Shown here: positions 1 to 9,072 of the stretch, piece by piece
Layout: the number at the start of each line of letters is the position of its first letter
Numbering within the stretch: the first letter of the stretch is position 1
NCBI RefSeq assembly: GCF_000621505.1
Contig: NZ_JHYD01000003.1
Coordinates: 291,267 to 355,266 of the forward strand
Direction: 5' to 3'
Source of the DNA: Ruminiclostridium cellobioparum DSM 1351 = ATCC 15832
Lineage (GTDB): Bacteria > Bacillota > Clostridia > Acetivibrionales > DSM-1351
DNA: 64,000 nucleotides
Position numbers and translations under genes: made by a program
The notes under the pieces: generated by a model
Seen by the model: only the letters and a program-made list of their open reading frames with translations
The model's database searches: none
What the model was told of the DNA's origin: nothing

Positions 1-14
1 CAAGGAGATGAAAT

Positions 15-3000
15 ATGGATATTAAAAATTTAATAGAGGAATTGCGGGAGAAAGAAATCGTTATCTGGAGCGAAGACGGAGCAATAAAGTTCAAAGCTCC
101 AAAAGGTGCAGTAACTGAAGAGACCAGAAGCCTTTTAAAAAATAATAAGACAGAACTTTTAAAATATCTGGATGAAAAAAATAATGTTCCATTTACAGAT
201 AATGCTGCGGCAAGGTTTGAAAAATTCCCGCTGACCGATATTCAGAATTCTTACGTTGTCGGCAGAAATAACATGTATGAACTAGGCGGAGTGGCCTGCC
301 ACGGATATCTGGAAGTGGTGTTTGATGAAATTCTGGATGTTGATAAGCTTGAAACCGCATGGAATAAAGTGATCCAAAAACATGACATGCTCCGTGCGGT
401 AATATATGAGGCAGGCTGGCAAATTGTGCAGGAAACAGTTCCTCATATAAAAATTTCTTCCATAGATTTACGTGAAAAGTCTGAACACCGCAGCCTGGAG
501 AAGGAAAAGCTGAGGACATATCTTGCAAATAAGCAGTATAAACTGGGAGAATGGCCCATGTGTGACGTAGCTGTCAGTGTGGAGGAAAATAGAAGTGTTA
601 TTCACTTCTCACTGGATATGCTCATTGCAGATTTTCTAAGTATGAACATCATTTTAAACGATCTGGAGGAGTTTTACAGAAAGCCTGAATTGCCCATAGT
701 GCCTTCAACTTTATACAGGGATATTATAACGTACCAGAATAATATCAAGCTTTCCGATAATAAGGAACGGCAGAATGCCGGGGCCTACTGGGACAATAAA
801 CTGCCGGAGATGGGAGAAGCGCCCGAGCTTCCGGTACTTAAAAAAATAAATTTAAAAGGGCATGAATTTTTTCAGAAAAAAATTTTTTTGGATGGAGAAA
901 TTTGGAGGAGGTTTTGCAATGTAGCAAAGGAAAGCAGTATTACTCCATCGGTGCTTGTGATGTCTGCACTGGCCGAGGTGGTGTCACTCTGGTCTTCAAA
1001 TCACAAGTTTTGCATAAACACCACATTTTTTAACAGACCTCCGGTTGTTGAGGATATCAATAAAGTAGTCGGGGATTTCACCGATGTAAATGTTCTATCG
1101 GTTAATCTTGACTTAAAAAAGCCTTTCATTGAAAGAGTCAAAACAATACAGGAAGACCTTTGGGCCGATTTGGAGCACAATGCTCTCTCGGGTGTGGAAG
1201 TGTTAAGAAGACTGACAAGGGAAAGAAAAAAGAATATAATCATTCCGGTTGTTTTTACAAGTACCGTAGGTATTGCAAATGATGATGATGCCACAGTCAG
1301 AAGGACTATTGAATATAAAATAAGCCAGACGCCCCAGGTATACATTGATTGTCAGGTATCGGACGAAAACGGAGGTGCAAAAATAAATTGGGATGTAAGA
1401 GAGGGAGTTTTTGAAGAGCATATGATAGATGATATGTTCGAGAGTTTTTCCGCTTTAATAACCTCGATTTACTGTGATACAGAAAAGGTATTTTCCGGGG
1501 CCTATCCGGTGGTTTTGCCTCAAAGCACGGTAAATGTGAGAAAGAGTATCAATGACACCCGGAAGTATTTTGCCCCTCAAATGATGGAGGAGGGCTTCCT
1601 GAATTCACTCGGGACTTTTCCAAACAAAACGGCTCTAATAACTGATGACGGTGAATTTACATACAGGGCATTATCCAGATATGTATATAGTGCAGCGGAG
1701 GTTTTAAAAGCCAAAGCTGTTGAACCGGGAGATAAAATAGGTATAAATATTGATAAAAATGAATGGCAGGTAGCAGCCGTAATTGCTGCCTTGCTGATGA
1801 AAGCAACGTATGTACCCATTGATGTGAAACAGCCGGATGTAAGAAAGAAAAAAATCATAAATACAGCCGGAATCAAAGTGCTGCTCTCAGAAAGGGAAGA
1901 GCCTGAATTGCAGCAGGACTGTGACAATGTCAATGTGAGAGGCATTAAATTGTGCGACGGCGGTTTGGAGTGCTTTGAAACGGATAGGGAATACGACCGT
2001 CCGGCCTATATCATTTTTACATCGGGAACCACCGGCGAACCCAAAGGAGTAATAATCACCCATAGAGCTGCTATGAATACAATCTTTGATGTGAATGAAC
2101 GGTACGGCATCGGTGAGGCAGATGTATTTTTAGGCCTGGCAAACCTGTCCTTTGACCTGTCGGTGTTTGACCTCTTCGGCTGTTTTCTGGTTGGGGGAAC
2201 CCTGGTATTGCCCAATCCGGGAAATATAAAAGATCCCAAATATTTATACGACTTGATTTTGCTTCACAGGGTAAGCGTACTGAATACGGTGCCGGCACAA
2301 ACCCAGATGATAGTAAATTATCTGGAGTCGGCAGACGGTATAAGAAAAAGCACATTTTTACATGTGGTCATATTGTCCGGGGATTGGATACCAGCCAATT
2401 TACCTCAAAGGATATACGGTCTGTTCCCGGAGACACTGGTGATCAGCAAGGGCGGCGCCACAGAAGCCTCTATCTGGTCCATATATTATGATATAAAAAA
2501 GAATGAGAGCTTTGATAAAAGCGTACCCTATGGCAGACCTATGGCCAATCAGAAATTCCATGTACTGAATGAACATTTGCAGCCCTGTCCCGATTATGTG
2601 GACGGTAATCTGTATATAGGCGGTGACGGACTGTCTGCGGGATACTTGAATGATGCTGTTCTGAATGCGGAAAAGTATCGCACACTGCCCGGAACAGGAG
2701 AAAGGATTTACAGGACGGGAGACAGGGGCTGTTATAGAAAAGACGGTATCATTATCTTCAAAGGCAGGGAAGCAGGGGATGAGCAGGTAAAAATACATGG
2801 TCACAGAATCGAACTGGCTGAAATCAGAGCGGCTTTGATGGAGTATCCGGCAGTGGATTCAGCGGTTACCCTGACAGTGGGAAACCCAACAGAGGAATTA
2901 AAAATCAATGCGGTAATATCACCTAAAAGGAAGAGCGGACACAGAGAAACGGCAAAAGATGAAGAAGAAATCCAACTGCTTGACTCAACAGGAAAATCCT

Positions 3001-5558
3001 ATGCCGGAAGCATAGATGAGGATCTGTTGGAAACCTGGACCAGAAAGTCGGAGCTTGTGGTCATAAGTGATATTTATAATGTTTTCAGAAAATACGGAAT
3101 ATTTCAGGAACTGCATCAGCCATACCGGTTTGATGATATAACCCGGATAATGAATATTCCGGAGAAGCTCCACAAGTTAACAAAAAGATGGCTGAAGGTT
3201 TTGGTGGAAGAGGGAATTGTCAAAGAGCAGGACGATGCTTACATGCTGGTTGAAAACCGACATAATTTTGATTCAGAAGCCTTATGGGAGGATTTCTATA
3301 AAACAGAAGAAGCCTTTAATTACAGCAGGGAATTTCTTGACTATCTTAAGGAATCCAGTGATTTACTTCCCGAAATGATCAAGGGAAATGAAAATCCATT
3401 GAACCTGTTGTTCCCAAAGGGGGATGTAAAGCCTGCAATGGCAGCATACCATGACAATAAGATAAACAGGATGCACAATGGAATCGCAAATGAGGAGATA
3501 CTGTATTTGTGCAAAAAATCCAATGTGGAAAATCCGGAAAAGGTATTCCGCATCCTTGAGGTCGGAGCAGGAGTAGGAGGAACTTCAATCGATCTGATAC
3601 CGGCTCTGGATGGTTGTAATGTGGAATATCACTTTACCGATCTGTCTACGTTTTTTCTGAATAAGGCACAGGAGAACTTCGGAAAGTACGGCTGGGTAAA
3701 ATACGGGATTTTCGATATAAACAAGGAGTTTGCACTGCAGGGGTATGATGCCTTTTCCTTTGATTTGATTCTGTGCGCAAATGTACTGCACAATTCAAAA
3801 GATGTGCACTATGTTATGGAAAACCTGCGGAACCTGCTGGTGGAAAACGGAAGCATGATAATTCTGGAGGAAACCCGGATGAGTTATATGCTTCTCACCT
3901 CCATGGAATTCAAGGATGGTTTGACCGGATTTTTAGATGAACGTATGGAAGAAGAAACTTTCTTTACAAGAGACCAGTGGGAAAACATCCTTGAGAAGCA
4001 TAACGGAGGGATAGTTTACCAGTTTCCACAAAAGGACAGTAAACTGGATTTGTCCGGTCAGACAATTTATATTGCCAGGTTCGGAAGCGAATATGAGAAG
4101 CTGGAAAAGAACCAGGTCAGGAAGTATCTGCTGGAAACAATCTCTTCATACATGGTCCCGGGCAATATTGTCATATTGCCGTCATTGCCGCTGACTGAAA
4201 ATAAGAAAGTGGATATGAAAAAAATAAGGGCATTTATTGAGAATAGTGAAAGTAATTCCTCGCCGGATGAAAAGGAAATGCCCGAAACAGATCTGGAAAA
4301 ACGGATAGCCGAAATATGGCGCAGGGAGCTGAAAGCAGCGTCAATCGGCAGAGATGACAACTTCTATAACGTGGGCGGAGATTCTCTTTTAATAGCACAG
4401 GTGGTGGGAAAGACCGTAGAAGAAATAGAGGAAGCCAAAGATTGGGAATGGAGTGCCCTGTTGACTGAAATGATGCAGACACCCACAGTCAGGGAGCTTG
4501 CCTTAAAGATTCACAAGTTTCACAATGAGAAGGATAGTTTTGTTGATCCTTCCCTGATACAGATAAAAAACAGTAATTGCTCCAATAAGAATTCGGTGGC
4601 AAAGGTATTGTTCCATGCCGGAACCGGAACCTTATCGGCATATACGGCTTTACTTTCCCATATTGAAAAGCACAGCAGGGAAAATGAAAGCATACTGGGC
4701 TTCTCCTTCGGAAATGAGGCCGAATATGTTTCCATGGAAACACAGGACACTTTTAAGCTGCTGGGGAAAAAATACGGAAGGATTTTGAAACAGCTGGGCT
4801 ATTCAAATTACATATTGATGGGGCACTGTGTAGGAGGCGTGATAGCGCTGGAAGCTGCCGAATATTTACGGGAATACGGGCTCAAGGTTTCAGATGTGAC
4901 ATTGATCAGTGCCACCATTCAGAAGAACAAGGATAATACTGCTTTCAGCGGGCTGACAGACAGGCTTTACGACAGGGCTTTGAAATCCAGCCTGGAGAAT
5001 GAATTATTATTGGAAAGAACCTTTGCAAAGCTCATCAATGCCGACGAATATAAGGCCGGATATACCACAAGTGAAGAAACCATGGAGAAGTGTATAGATT
5101 ACATAGTACGGGAAGGCAATGGTGAAGTGACCGCCGAAGCATTGTGCAATTTACGGGGGGAATTTGAGGGGGTTGCAGAGGAATTCCGCAGATTATCCTG
5201 TAAACCCATATCCGAAAGACTCAATAATCTCTATGCCACAATAGACAGGGCCGACTCGGATTTAATGGAACATGAACGTAAAATGCTAAATACGCTGTTT
5301 CACATATTTGCACAGAATTTCGGCTGTGTGGCAAGCCATCAGCCAAGACCCTATTACGGAAATGTAAGGATCTTTTCCTGTGAACAGCAGGGAGCAAGCT
5401 TCTACCGGGAATTTTTCGGAGAGGATTTAGACACCTGGAAGCCATACATAAAAGGAAATTTCAGGTATGATATAATTTCCGGCCAGCATTTTGACTGTAT
5501 TATTGAACCTAACCTGCAAAAGAACATGGATAAGATTCTGGATTTTATATATCAGTGA
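15..5558 (+). CDS. Non-ribosomal peptide synthetase, pyochelin PchF-like: docking-Cy-A(MT)-PCP-TE
   Basis: Cytoplasmic megasynthetase of 1847 aa, close to the size of PchF. Residues 1-60 resemble a TubC-type N-terminal docking domain, implying an upstream NRPS partner outside the window. A heterocyclization (Cy) domain follows at about 70-500, with the DxxxxD motif at D201/D206 in place of the HHxxxDG of condensation domains. The adenylation domain spans about 520-960 (A3 core TSGTTGEPKG at 669). A methyltransferase domain is inserted before the A10 motif (about 1391-1404); its SAM-binding stretch LEVGAGVGG lies near 1181-1190. The carrier protein has GGDSLL with the phosphopantetheine Ser at 1457. 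The terminal thioesterase has GHCVGG, so the nucleophile position is Cys1605, not Ser. Predicted role: activate, cyclise and methylate a Cys unit and release the product. A good SD (aaggag) precedes the ATG. Confidence 0.93.
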   Translation: MDIKNLIEELREKEIVIWSEDGAIKFKAPKGAVTEETRSLLKNNKTELLKYLDEKNNVPFTDNAAARFEKFPLTDIQNSYVVGRNNMYELGGVACHGYLEVVFDEILDVDKLETAWNKVIQKHDMLRAVIYEAGWQIVQETVPHIKISSIDLREKSEHRSLEKEKLRTYLANKQYKLGEWPMCDVAVSVEENRSVIHFSLDMLIADFLSMNIILNDLEEFYRKPELPIVPSTLYRDIITYQNNIKLSDNKERQNAGAYWDNKLPEMGEAPELPVLKKINLKGHEFFQKKIFLDGEIWRRFCNVAKESSITPSVLVMSALAEVVSLWSSNHKFCINTTFFNRPPVVEDINKVVGDFTDVNVLSVNLDLKKPFIERVKTIQEDLWADLEHNALSGVEVLRRLTRERKKNIIIPVVFTSTVGIANDDDATVRRTIEYKISQTPQVYIDCQVSDENGGAKINWDVREGVFEEHMIDDMFESFSALITSIYCDTEKVFSGAYPVVLPQSTVNVRKSINDTRKYFAPQMMEEGFLNSLGTFPNKTALITDDGEFTYRALSRYVYSAAEVLKAKAVEPGDKIGINIDKNEWQVAAVIAALLMKATYVPIDVKQPDVRKKKIINTAGIKVLLSEREEPELQQDCDNVNVRGIKLCDGGLECFETDREYDRPAYIIFTSGTTGEPKGVIITHRAAMNTIFDVNERYGIGEADVFLGLANLSFDLSVFDLFGCFLVGGTLVLPNPGNIKDPKYLYDLILLHRVSVLNTVPAQTQMIVNYLESADGIRKSTFLHVVILSGDWIPANLPQRIYGLFPETLVISKGGATEASIWSIYYDIKKNESFDKSVPYGRPMANQKFHVLNEHLQPCPDYVDGNLYIGGDGLSAGYLNDAVLNAEKYRTLPGTGERIYRTGDRGCYRKDGIIIFKGREAGDEQVKIHGHRIELAEIRAALMEYPAVDSAVTLTVGNPTEELKINAVISPKRKSGHRETAKDEEEIQLLDSTGKSYAGSIDEDLLETWTRKSELVVISDIYNVFRKYGIFQELHQPYRFDDITRIMNIPEKLHKLTKRWLKVLVEEGIVKEQDDAYMLVENRHNFDSEALWEDFYKTEEAFNYSREFLDYLKESSDLLPEMIKGNENPLNLLFPKGDVKPAMAAYHDNKINRMHNGIANEEILYLCKKSNVENPEKVFRILEVGAGVGGTSIDLIPALDGCNVEYHFTDLSTFFLNKAQENFGKYGWVKYGIFDINKEFALQGYDAFSFDLILCANVLHNSKDVHYVMENLRNLLVENGSMIILEETRMSYMLLTSMEFKDGLTGFLDERMEEETFFTRDQWENILEKHNGGIVYQFPQKDSKLDLSGQTIYIARFGSEYEKLEKNQVRKYLLETISSYMVPGNIVILPSLPLTENKKVDMKKIRAFIENSESNSSPDEKEMPETDLEKRIAEIWRRELKAASIGRDDNFYNVGGDSLLIAQVVGKTVEEIEEAKDWEWSALLTEMMQTPTVRELALKIHKFHNEKDSFVDPSLIQIKNSNCSNKNSVAKVLFHAGTGTLSAYTALLSHIEKHSRENESILGFSFGNEAEYVSMETQDTFKLLGKKYGRILKQLGYSNYILMGHCVGGVIALEAAEYLREYGLKVSDVTLISATIQKNKDNTAFSGLTDRLYDRALKSSLENELLLERTFAKLINADEYKAGYTTSEETMEKCIDYIVREGNGEVTAEALCNLRGEFEGVAEEFRRLSCKPISERLNNLYATIDRADSDLMEHERKMLNTLFHIFAQNFGCVASHQPRPYYGNVRIFSCEQQGASFYREFFGEDLDTWKPYIKGNFRYDIISGQHFDCIIEPNLQKNMDKILDFIYQ

Positions 5559-5629
5559 AAAACGTCGGGGTGCAATTTAATGGAAGAAGTGAGCGAAATA
5601 GAACATCGTTGGAAAGAGAGTAGAACCAG

Positions 5630-6580
5630 ATGAACAAGATCAGTTTCAGTAAAGTACTTTTAAGGAGGTTGCTGGGGCTTGCCGCAGTCATATTCGGTGT
5701 TATAACCTTGAGTTTTTGTTTACAGCTTTTTACCGGAACTGATCCGGCAGAAACCATTGTCCGCAAGCAGAGTGTTTTTGCCACTGAGGAACAGATACAG
5801 GCAGTCAGGAAGGAGTTGGGCCTGGATGCTCCTTTCGGAGAAAGATATGCCGGCTACCTGAAAGGTGTGCTTAAAGGAGACCTGGGTACGGCCATAACCA
5901 ATAAAAAGCCTGTAATGGAAAATATACGGGGAGCACTTCCTGTAACATGTATGCTTATTATTCTGGCAATGTTTTGGGTTGGAGTATTTACAATATTAAT
6001 AGCAGCCGTGTCAGTGATATTTAAAGGAGGCATTTTTGACAATGTGATGAGAATCATTTGCATCATAGGTATTTGTGTCCCCAGTTTCTGGCTTGCTTTA
6101 ATATTACTGACCGCTTTTGCGGTTGAAATTCCCATATTTAAGGTTATTTTTGACGGGAGTTTGAAATCCCTGATTTTACCGTCCATATCCATGGCATTTC
6201 CGGTAATGTGCATATCTGTGAGAGTGTTAAGGGCATCGGTATTAAATGAACTGAAAAGTGATTATGTAGCTTATGCCAAAGCACGGGGCTTTACCAATTC
6301 CCAGATTGTTTATGGTGAAGTACTGAGAAATGCACTGCCTGCTGCAATAACCTTATTTGCACAATACTGTGCGGCACTTTTTGGTACTTCTGCCCTGGTA
6401 GAACGGGTATTTTCCATTCAGGGCCTGGGTTATTATCTTATGGAGTCCTGCGAAAGTATGGATATTTATGGTATATCAGGTGCCATCCTGGTTTGTGCCG
6501 TCCTGTTTGTACTGTTTAATGCGGCAGCAGATATTCTTTCCAGTATCATATGTCCTGCATACAGGAGGAAGTTGCTTTGA
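5630..6580 (+). CDS. ABC transporter permease, DppB/NikB/OppB family
   Basis: Inner-membrane permease of 316 aa for a peptide/nickel-type (family 5 binding protein) ABC importer. Several hydrophobic segments are visible, with the family region after TM1 (ELGLDAPFGERYAGYLKGVL) and the ATPase-docking loop DYVAYAKARGFTNSQIVYGEV near residue 205-225. It lies 71 bp after the NRPS stop and is followed by the DppC-like permease, two ATPases and a lipoprotein, so it is part of a complete importer embedded in the NRPS operon. The inference is uptake of the metal-loaded product, or of the metal as a complex, but peptide or nickel uptake cannot be excluded. A 17-codon open frame (5580-5633) ends in ATGA overlap with this start and may simply be chance. 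Confidence 0.9.
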   Translation: MNKISFSKVLLRRLLGLAAVIFGVITLSFCLQLFTGTDPAETIVRKQSVFATEEQIQAVRKELGLDAPFGERYAGYLKGVLKGDLGTAITNKKPVMENIRGALPVTCMLIILAMFWVGVFTILIAAVSVIFKGGIFDNVMRIICIIGICVPSFWLALILLTAFAVEIPIFKVIFDGSLKSLILPSISMAFPVMCISVRVLRASVLNELKSDYVAYAKARGFTNSQIVYGEVLRNALPAAITLFAQYCAALFGTSALVERVFSIQGLGYYLMESCESMDIYGISGAILVCAVLFVLFNAAADILSSIICPAYRRKLL

Positions 6581-6593
6581 AGGCGCACATGGT

Positions 6594-6690
6594 CAATTAA
6601 CCTCCTTTATTCGCCGCATTGCGATAAAGGATATAAATTTTCATCACTTTTTGTGCCTTGAGCACAGTGAAAGGAATGATAGTTAATATG
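6594..6690 (+). repeat. Shared intergenic element, copy A (about 97 bp)
   Basis: This gap between the two permease genes starts with a 22-nt stretch (6594-6615, CAATTAACCTCC then TTTATTCGCC) that recurs exactly at 31408-31429. It ends with a TTTCATnAC...GTTAATATG segment that resembles 31454-31503 and 12660-12707. In all three places the right end delivers the start codon of the next gene. The overall length from the 22-mer to the ATG is 97 here and 96 at copy B. The origin (mobile palindromic element or shared RNA leader) is not known. Confidence 0.6.
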
Positions 6691-7506
6691 AAAACAAAAT
6701 TGCAAATAATTATTGGGTTGGCTTTGATAGCAGCATTCATTTTAATTGCTTTGCTGGCTCCTGTTTTAGCCCCAAATGATCCCAATGCCACCGACCTTTC
6801 CAGGAAAAATGCTGCCGCAACAAAAGAATTTCCTCTGGGCTGTGATCAAATGGGCAGATGTGAGCTCTCCAGAATAATATACGGCGCAGGATATTCCATG
6901 GGCCTGTCGGTGCCTGTACTGATTTTACTTGCGGCAGTTTCATTATTTGCGGGCTGCTATACAAGCTATAAAGGCGGAGTGATAGACGAAATTGCAAGAT
7001 TGTTATGTGACATATTGATGGCATTCCCTTTAATTGTAATAGCAATGGCGCTTGTCACTTCAATAGACAATTCAGTCCTGTGCGTTTTGGCAGCTATCAG
7101 TATTTCAATGTCTGCATGGTTTATGAGAATGGTCCGCTCCTATGCAAAAACCGAGTGCGGAAAGGAATACATAGAGTCGTCAAGGATTGCGGGGGCATCG
7201 GAATTCCGGATAGTGGCAAGACATTTGGTGCCTAATGTTTTACCGCAGTTTATGGTCTATTTTACAACGGGAATTGCCTCGGCAATTATGGCGGTTTCGA
7301 GTTTTGCCTTTTTAGGCATCGGACTTATGGCAGGAACCCCCGAATGGGGAGCCATGCTTAATGAGGCCAGAAACAGTATTTACACAAATCCGGGTTTGAT
7401 CATCTATCCGGGAATTTGCCTGGTTGTATGCTGTGCAGGCTTTAATCTTTTAGGAGAGGGCCTTAGAGATTTTATTGGGAGGGAGGATGAAGTAAATGTC
7501 GTTTAA
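6688..7506 (+). CDS. ABC transporter permease, DppC/NikC/OppC family
   Basis: Second membrane permease of the peptide/nickel-type importer, about 272 aa. The N-terminal TM is followed by the family hallmark LLAPVLAPNDPNATDL and GCDQMGRCELSRIIYG (normally GTDxxGRDxxSR, here with Cys instead of Asp). The EAA-type ATPase-coupling loop CGKEYIESSRIAGASEFRIV is near residue 165. I chose the ATG at 6688 (preceded by AAGGA); a TTG 30 bp upstream keeps the frame open but has no SD. The gene end overlaps the next ATPase gene by 11 bp, so the two are translationally coupled. It should form a heterodimer with the permease encoded at 5630. Confidence 0.88.
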   Translation: MKTKLQIIIGLALIAAFILIALLAPVLAPNDPNATDLSRKNAAATKEFPLGCDQMGRCELSRIIYGAGYSMGLSVPVLILLAAVSLFAGCYTSYKGGVIDEIARLLCDILMAFPLIVIAMALVTSIDNSVLCVLAAISISMSAWFMRMVRSYAKTECGKEYIESSRIAGASEFRIVARHLVPNVLPQFMVYFTTGIASAIMAVSSFAFLGIGLMAGTPEWGAMLNEARNSIYTNPGLIIYPGICLVVCCAGFNLLGEGLRDFIGREDEVNVV

Positions 7507-8236
7507 TGTCAAGAACTTAAAAATTTCCTTTGCATCCGGTCAAAAAGTAGCGGAGGACATTTCCTTCAAAATTGAAAAGGGGGAAATGCTGTCCATAGTG
7601 GGAAGCTCAGGGGCGGGAAAGACAACGGTGTGCAGAGCTATAATGGGGCTTTTGGGGGCTGATTTTAAAGCAGAGGGAAGTATCAGTTTCAATAATACAG
7701 AGCTTTTAAATATTCCTAAAAAAGATCTTCTTAAGATATATGGAAAGGAGATTTGCCTGATAATGCAAAATCCAATGACTGCATTCAATCCGTCCATACG
7801 TATTGGCAGGCAGATGGAAAAGACCTATCTGCAGCATAACGTAAAGCTGCCAAAAGCCGAAATATTCAGGAAGTGTGAAGAGGCACTGCAAAATTTAGGG
7901 CTTTCAGATACCAAAAGAATTCTGAAAAGTTATCCTTTTGCACTTTCGGGCGGAATGCTGCAGAGAGTCATGATAGCCACCGCTCTTATAAACAATCCTC
8001 AAATTCTGATTGCAGACGAGGCTACTACGGCAATTGATGCCTGCAATAGAATCGAACTGATGAAGGTGCTGAGAAATCTCTGCAAACAGGGAGTTTCCAT
8101 TCTGTTTGTCACTCATGATTTGCATGCTGCTGCAAATTCAGACAAAATCCTTGTTATGGATAAAGGCAAGGTAATAGAGGCAGGGAGAACAGAGGATATT
8201 TTAAATACAAAAGAGCTTTTAAATGCGGCTGTATAG
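7496..8236 (+). CDS. ABC transporter ATP-binding protein, DppD/NikD-like
   Basis: First of two ATPases that power the peptide/nickel-type importer, 246 aa, cytoplasmic face of the membrane. The Walker A motif GSSGAGKTT is near residue 37, the Q-loop is in LIMQNPMTAFNPSIRIG, the signature is LSGGMLQR, Walker B is ILIADEATTAID, and the switch His is in VTHDLHAAA. It is shorter than typical OppD (about 330 aa) because it lacks the C-terminal oligopeptide-type extension with Cys cluster, resembling NikD/CntD-size subunits. SD GGGAGG sits before the ATG, which overlaps the end of the permease gene. Confidence 0.92.
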   Translation: MSFNVKNLKISFASGQKVAEDISFKIEKGEMLSIVGSSGAGKTTVCRAIMGLLGADFKAEGSISFNNTELLNIPKKDLLKIYGKEICLIMQNPMTAFNPSIRIGRQMEKTYLQHNVKLPKAEIFRKCEEALQNLGLSDTKRILKSYPFALSGGMLQRVMIATALINNPQILIADEATTAIDACNRIELMKVLRNLCKQGVSILFVTHDLHAAANSDKILVMDKGKVIEAGRTEDILNTKELLNAAV

Positions 8237-8252
8237 AAAGGAATAAATATAG

Positions 8253-9044
8253 ATGATAGAACTTAAGGAACTGAGCTGTTCTTTTTCTGACAGTCTTTTT
8301 TCCAGGAATAAGTTTACAGCAGTATCTCCTCTCAGCATAAAATTCAGGAAAGGAGGGCGGTATGCAATCGTTGGAGAATCGGGATCGGGTAAGACCACAC
8401 TTGCCAGGATGATTTCAGGGCTTCAAAAACCCAGCGGAGGAAATGTATTTGTTGGAGAAAAACCTGTTTACAGAAAAAATAAAAATTTAAAGGAACACTT
8501 TAAAAATGTTCAAATTATCCAGCAAAATTCTCTTTCTGCTTTAGACCCTAAAATGCTTGTGGGAAGGTCAATTGAAGAGCCTTTAATTTGCTTTTTCCGT
8601 ATGGATAAAAACACAAGAAGGAAGAGATGTGAAGAACTCATGGGAATCTGCAATTTGCCTGCTGACTATTATTCAAGACTCCCCTGCGAACTTTCGGGAG
8701 GAGAGCAGAAAAGAGTTGCAATTGCAAGGGCCCTGGCTGTTCAGCCCCAATGCCTCATCTTTGATGAAGCAACCAATGGCTTTGACTTGCCGTTAAGGAA
8801 AAAGATCATTGAAGAAATTATCCAATTACAGGAGTCTATAGGTTTTACCCTGATATTTATTACCCATGATATAGATCTTGCTGTTGAGGTTGCTGATGAA
8901 ATCCTTGTAATGAGAGATTCAAAACTGCTGGAAAAGGTAAAATTCTCAGGCGATATTTCGGTATTCCAAAACGAGTACAGTAAAATCCTGTTGAGAGCAA
9001 GCCGGCATAAACCTGTAAAGCTTTCGTACGAAAGAAATAATTAA
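8253..9044 (+). CDS. ABC transporter ATP-binding protein, DppF/NikE-like
   Basis: Second ATPase of the importer, 263 aa. Walker A is GESGSGKTT, the family-specific Q-loop region reads IIQQNSLSALDPKMLVGRSI, the signature is LSGGEQKR, Walker B is CLIFDEATNGFD, and the H-loop is in FITHDIDLAVEVA. It follows the first ATPase by 16 bp with SD GAAAGGA. Two different ATPases plus two different permeases plus one lipoprotein is the standard five-gene layout of Dpp/Opp/Nik/Cnt importers. That makes it likely that the module is functional rather than a remnant. Confidence 0.92.
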   Translation: MIELKELSCSFSDSLFSRNKFTAVSPLSIKFRKGGRYAIVGESGSGKTTLARMISGLQKPSGGNVFVGEKPVYRKNKNLKEHFKNVQIIQQNSLSALDPKMLVGRSIEEPLICFFRMDKNTRRKRCEELMGICNLPADYYSRLPCELSGGEQKRVAIARALAVQPQCLIFDEATNGFDLPLRKKIIEEIIQLQESIGFTLIFITHDIDLAVEVADEILVMRDSKLLEKVKFSGDISVFQNEYSKILLRASRHKPVKLSYERNN

Positions 9045-9072
9045 AATTTGGTGAAATAGAAAGGAAAAAGAC

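Noticed and set aside
6468..6686. 72-codon frame overlapping the end of the first permease and the repeat
   Set aside because: Runs out of frame inside a conserved permease C-terminus and through the repeat element; no SD and no homology visible.
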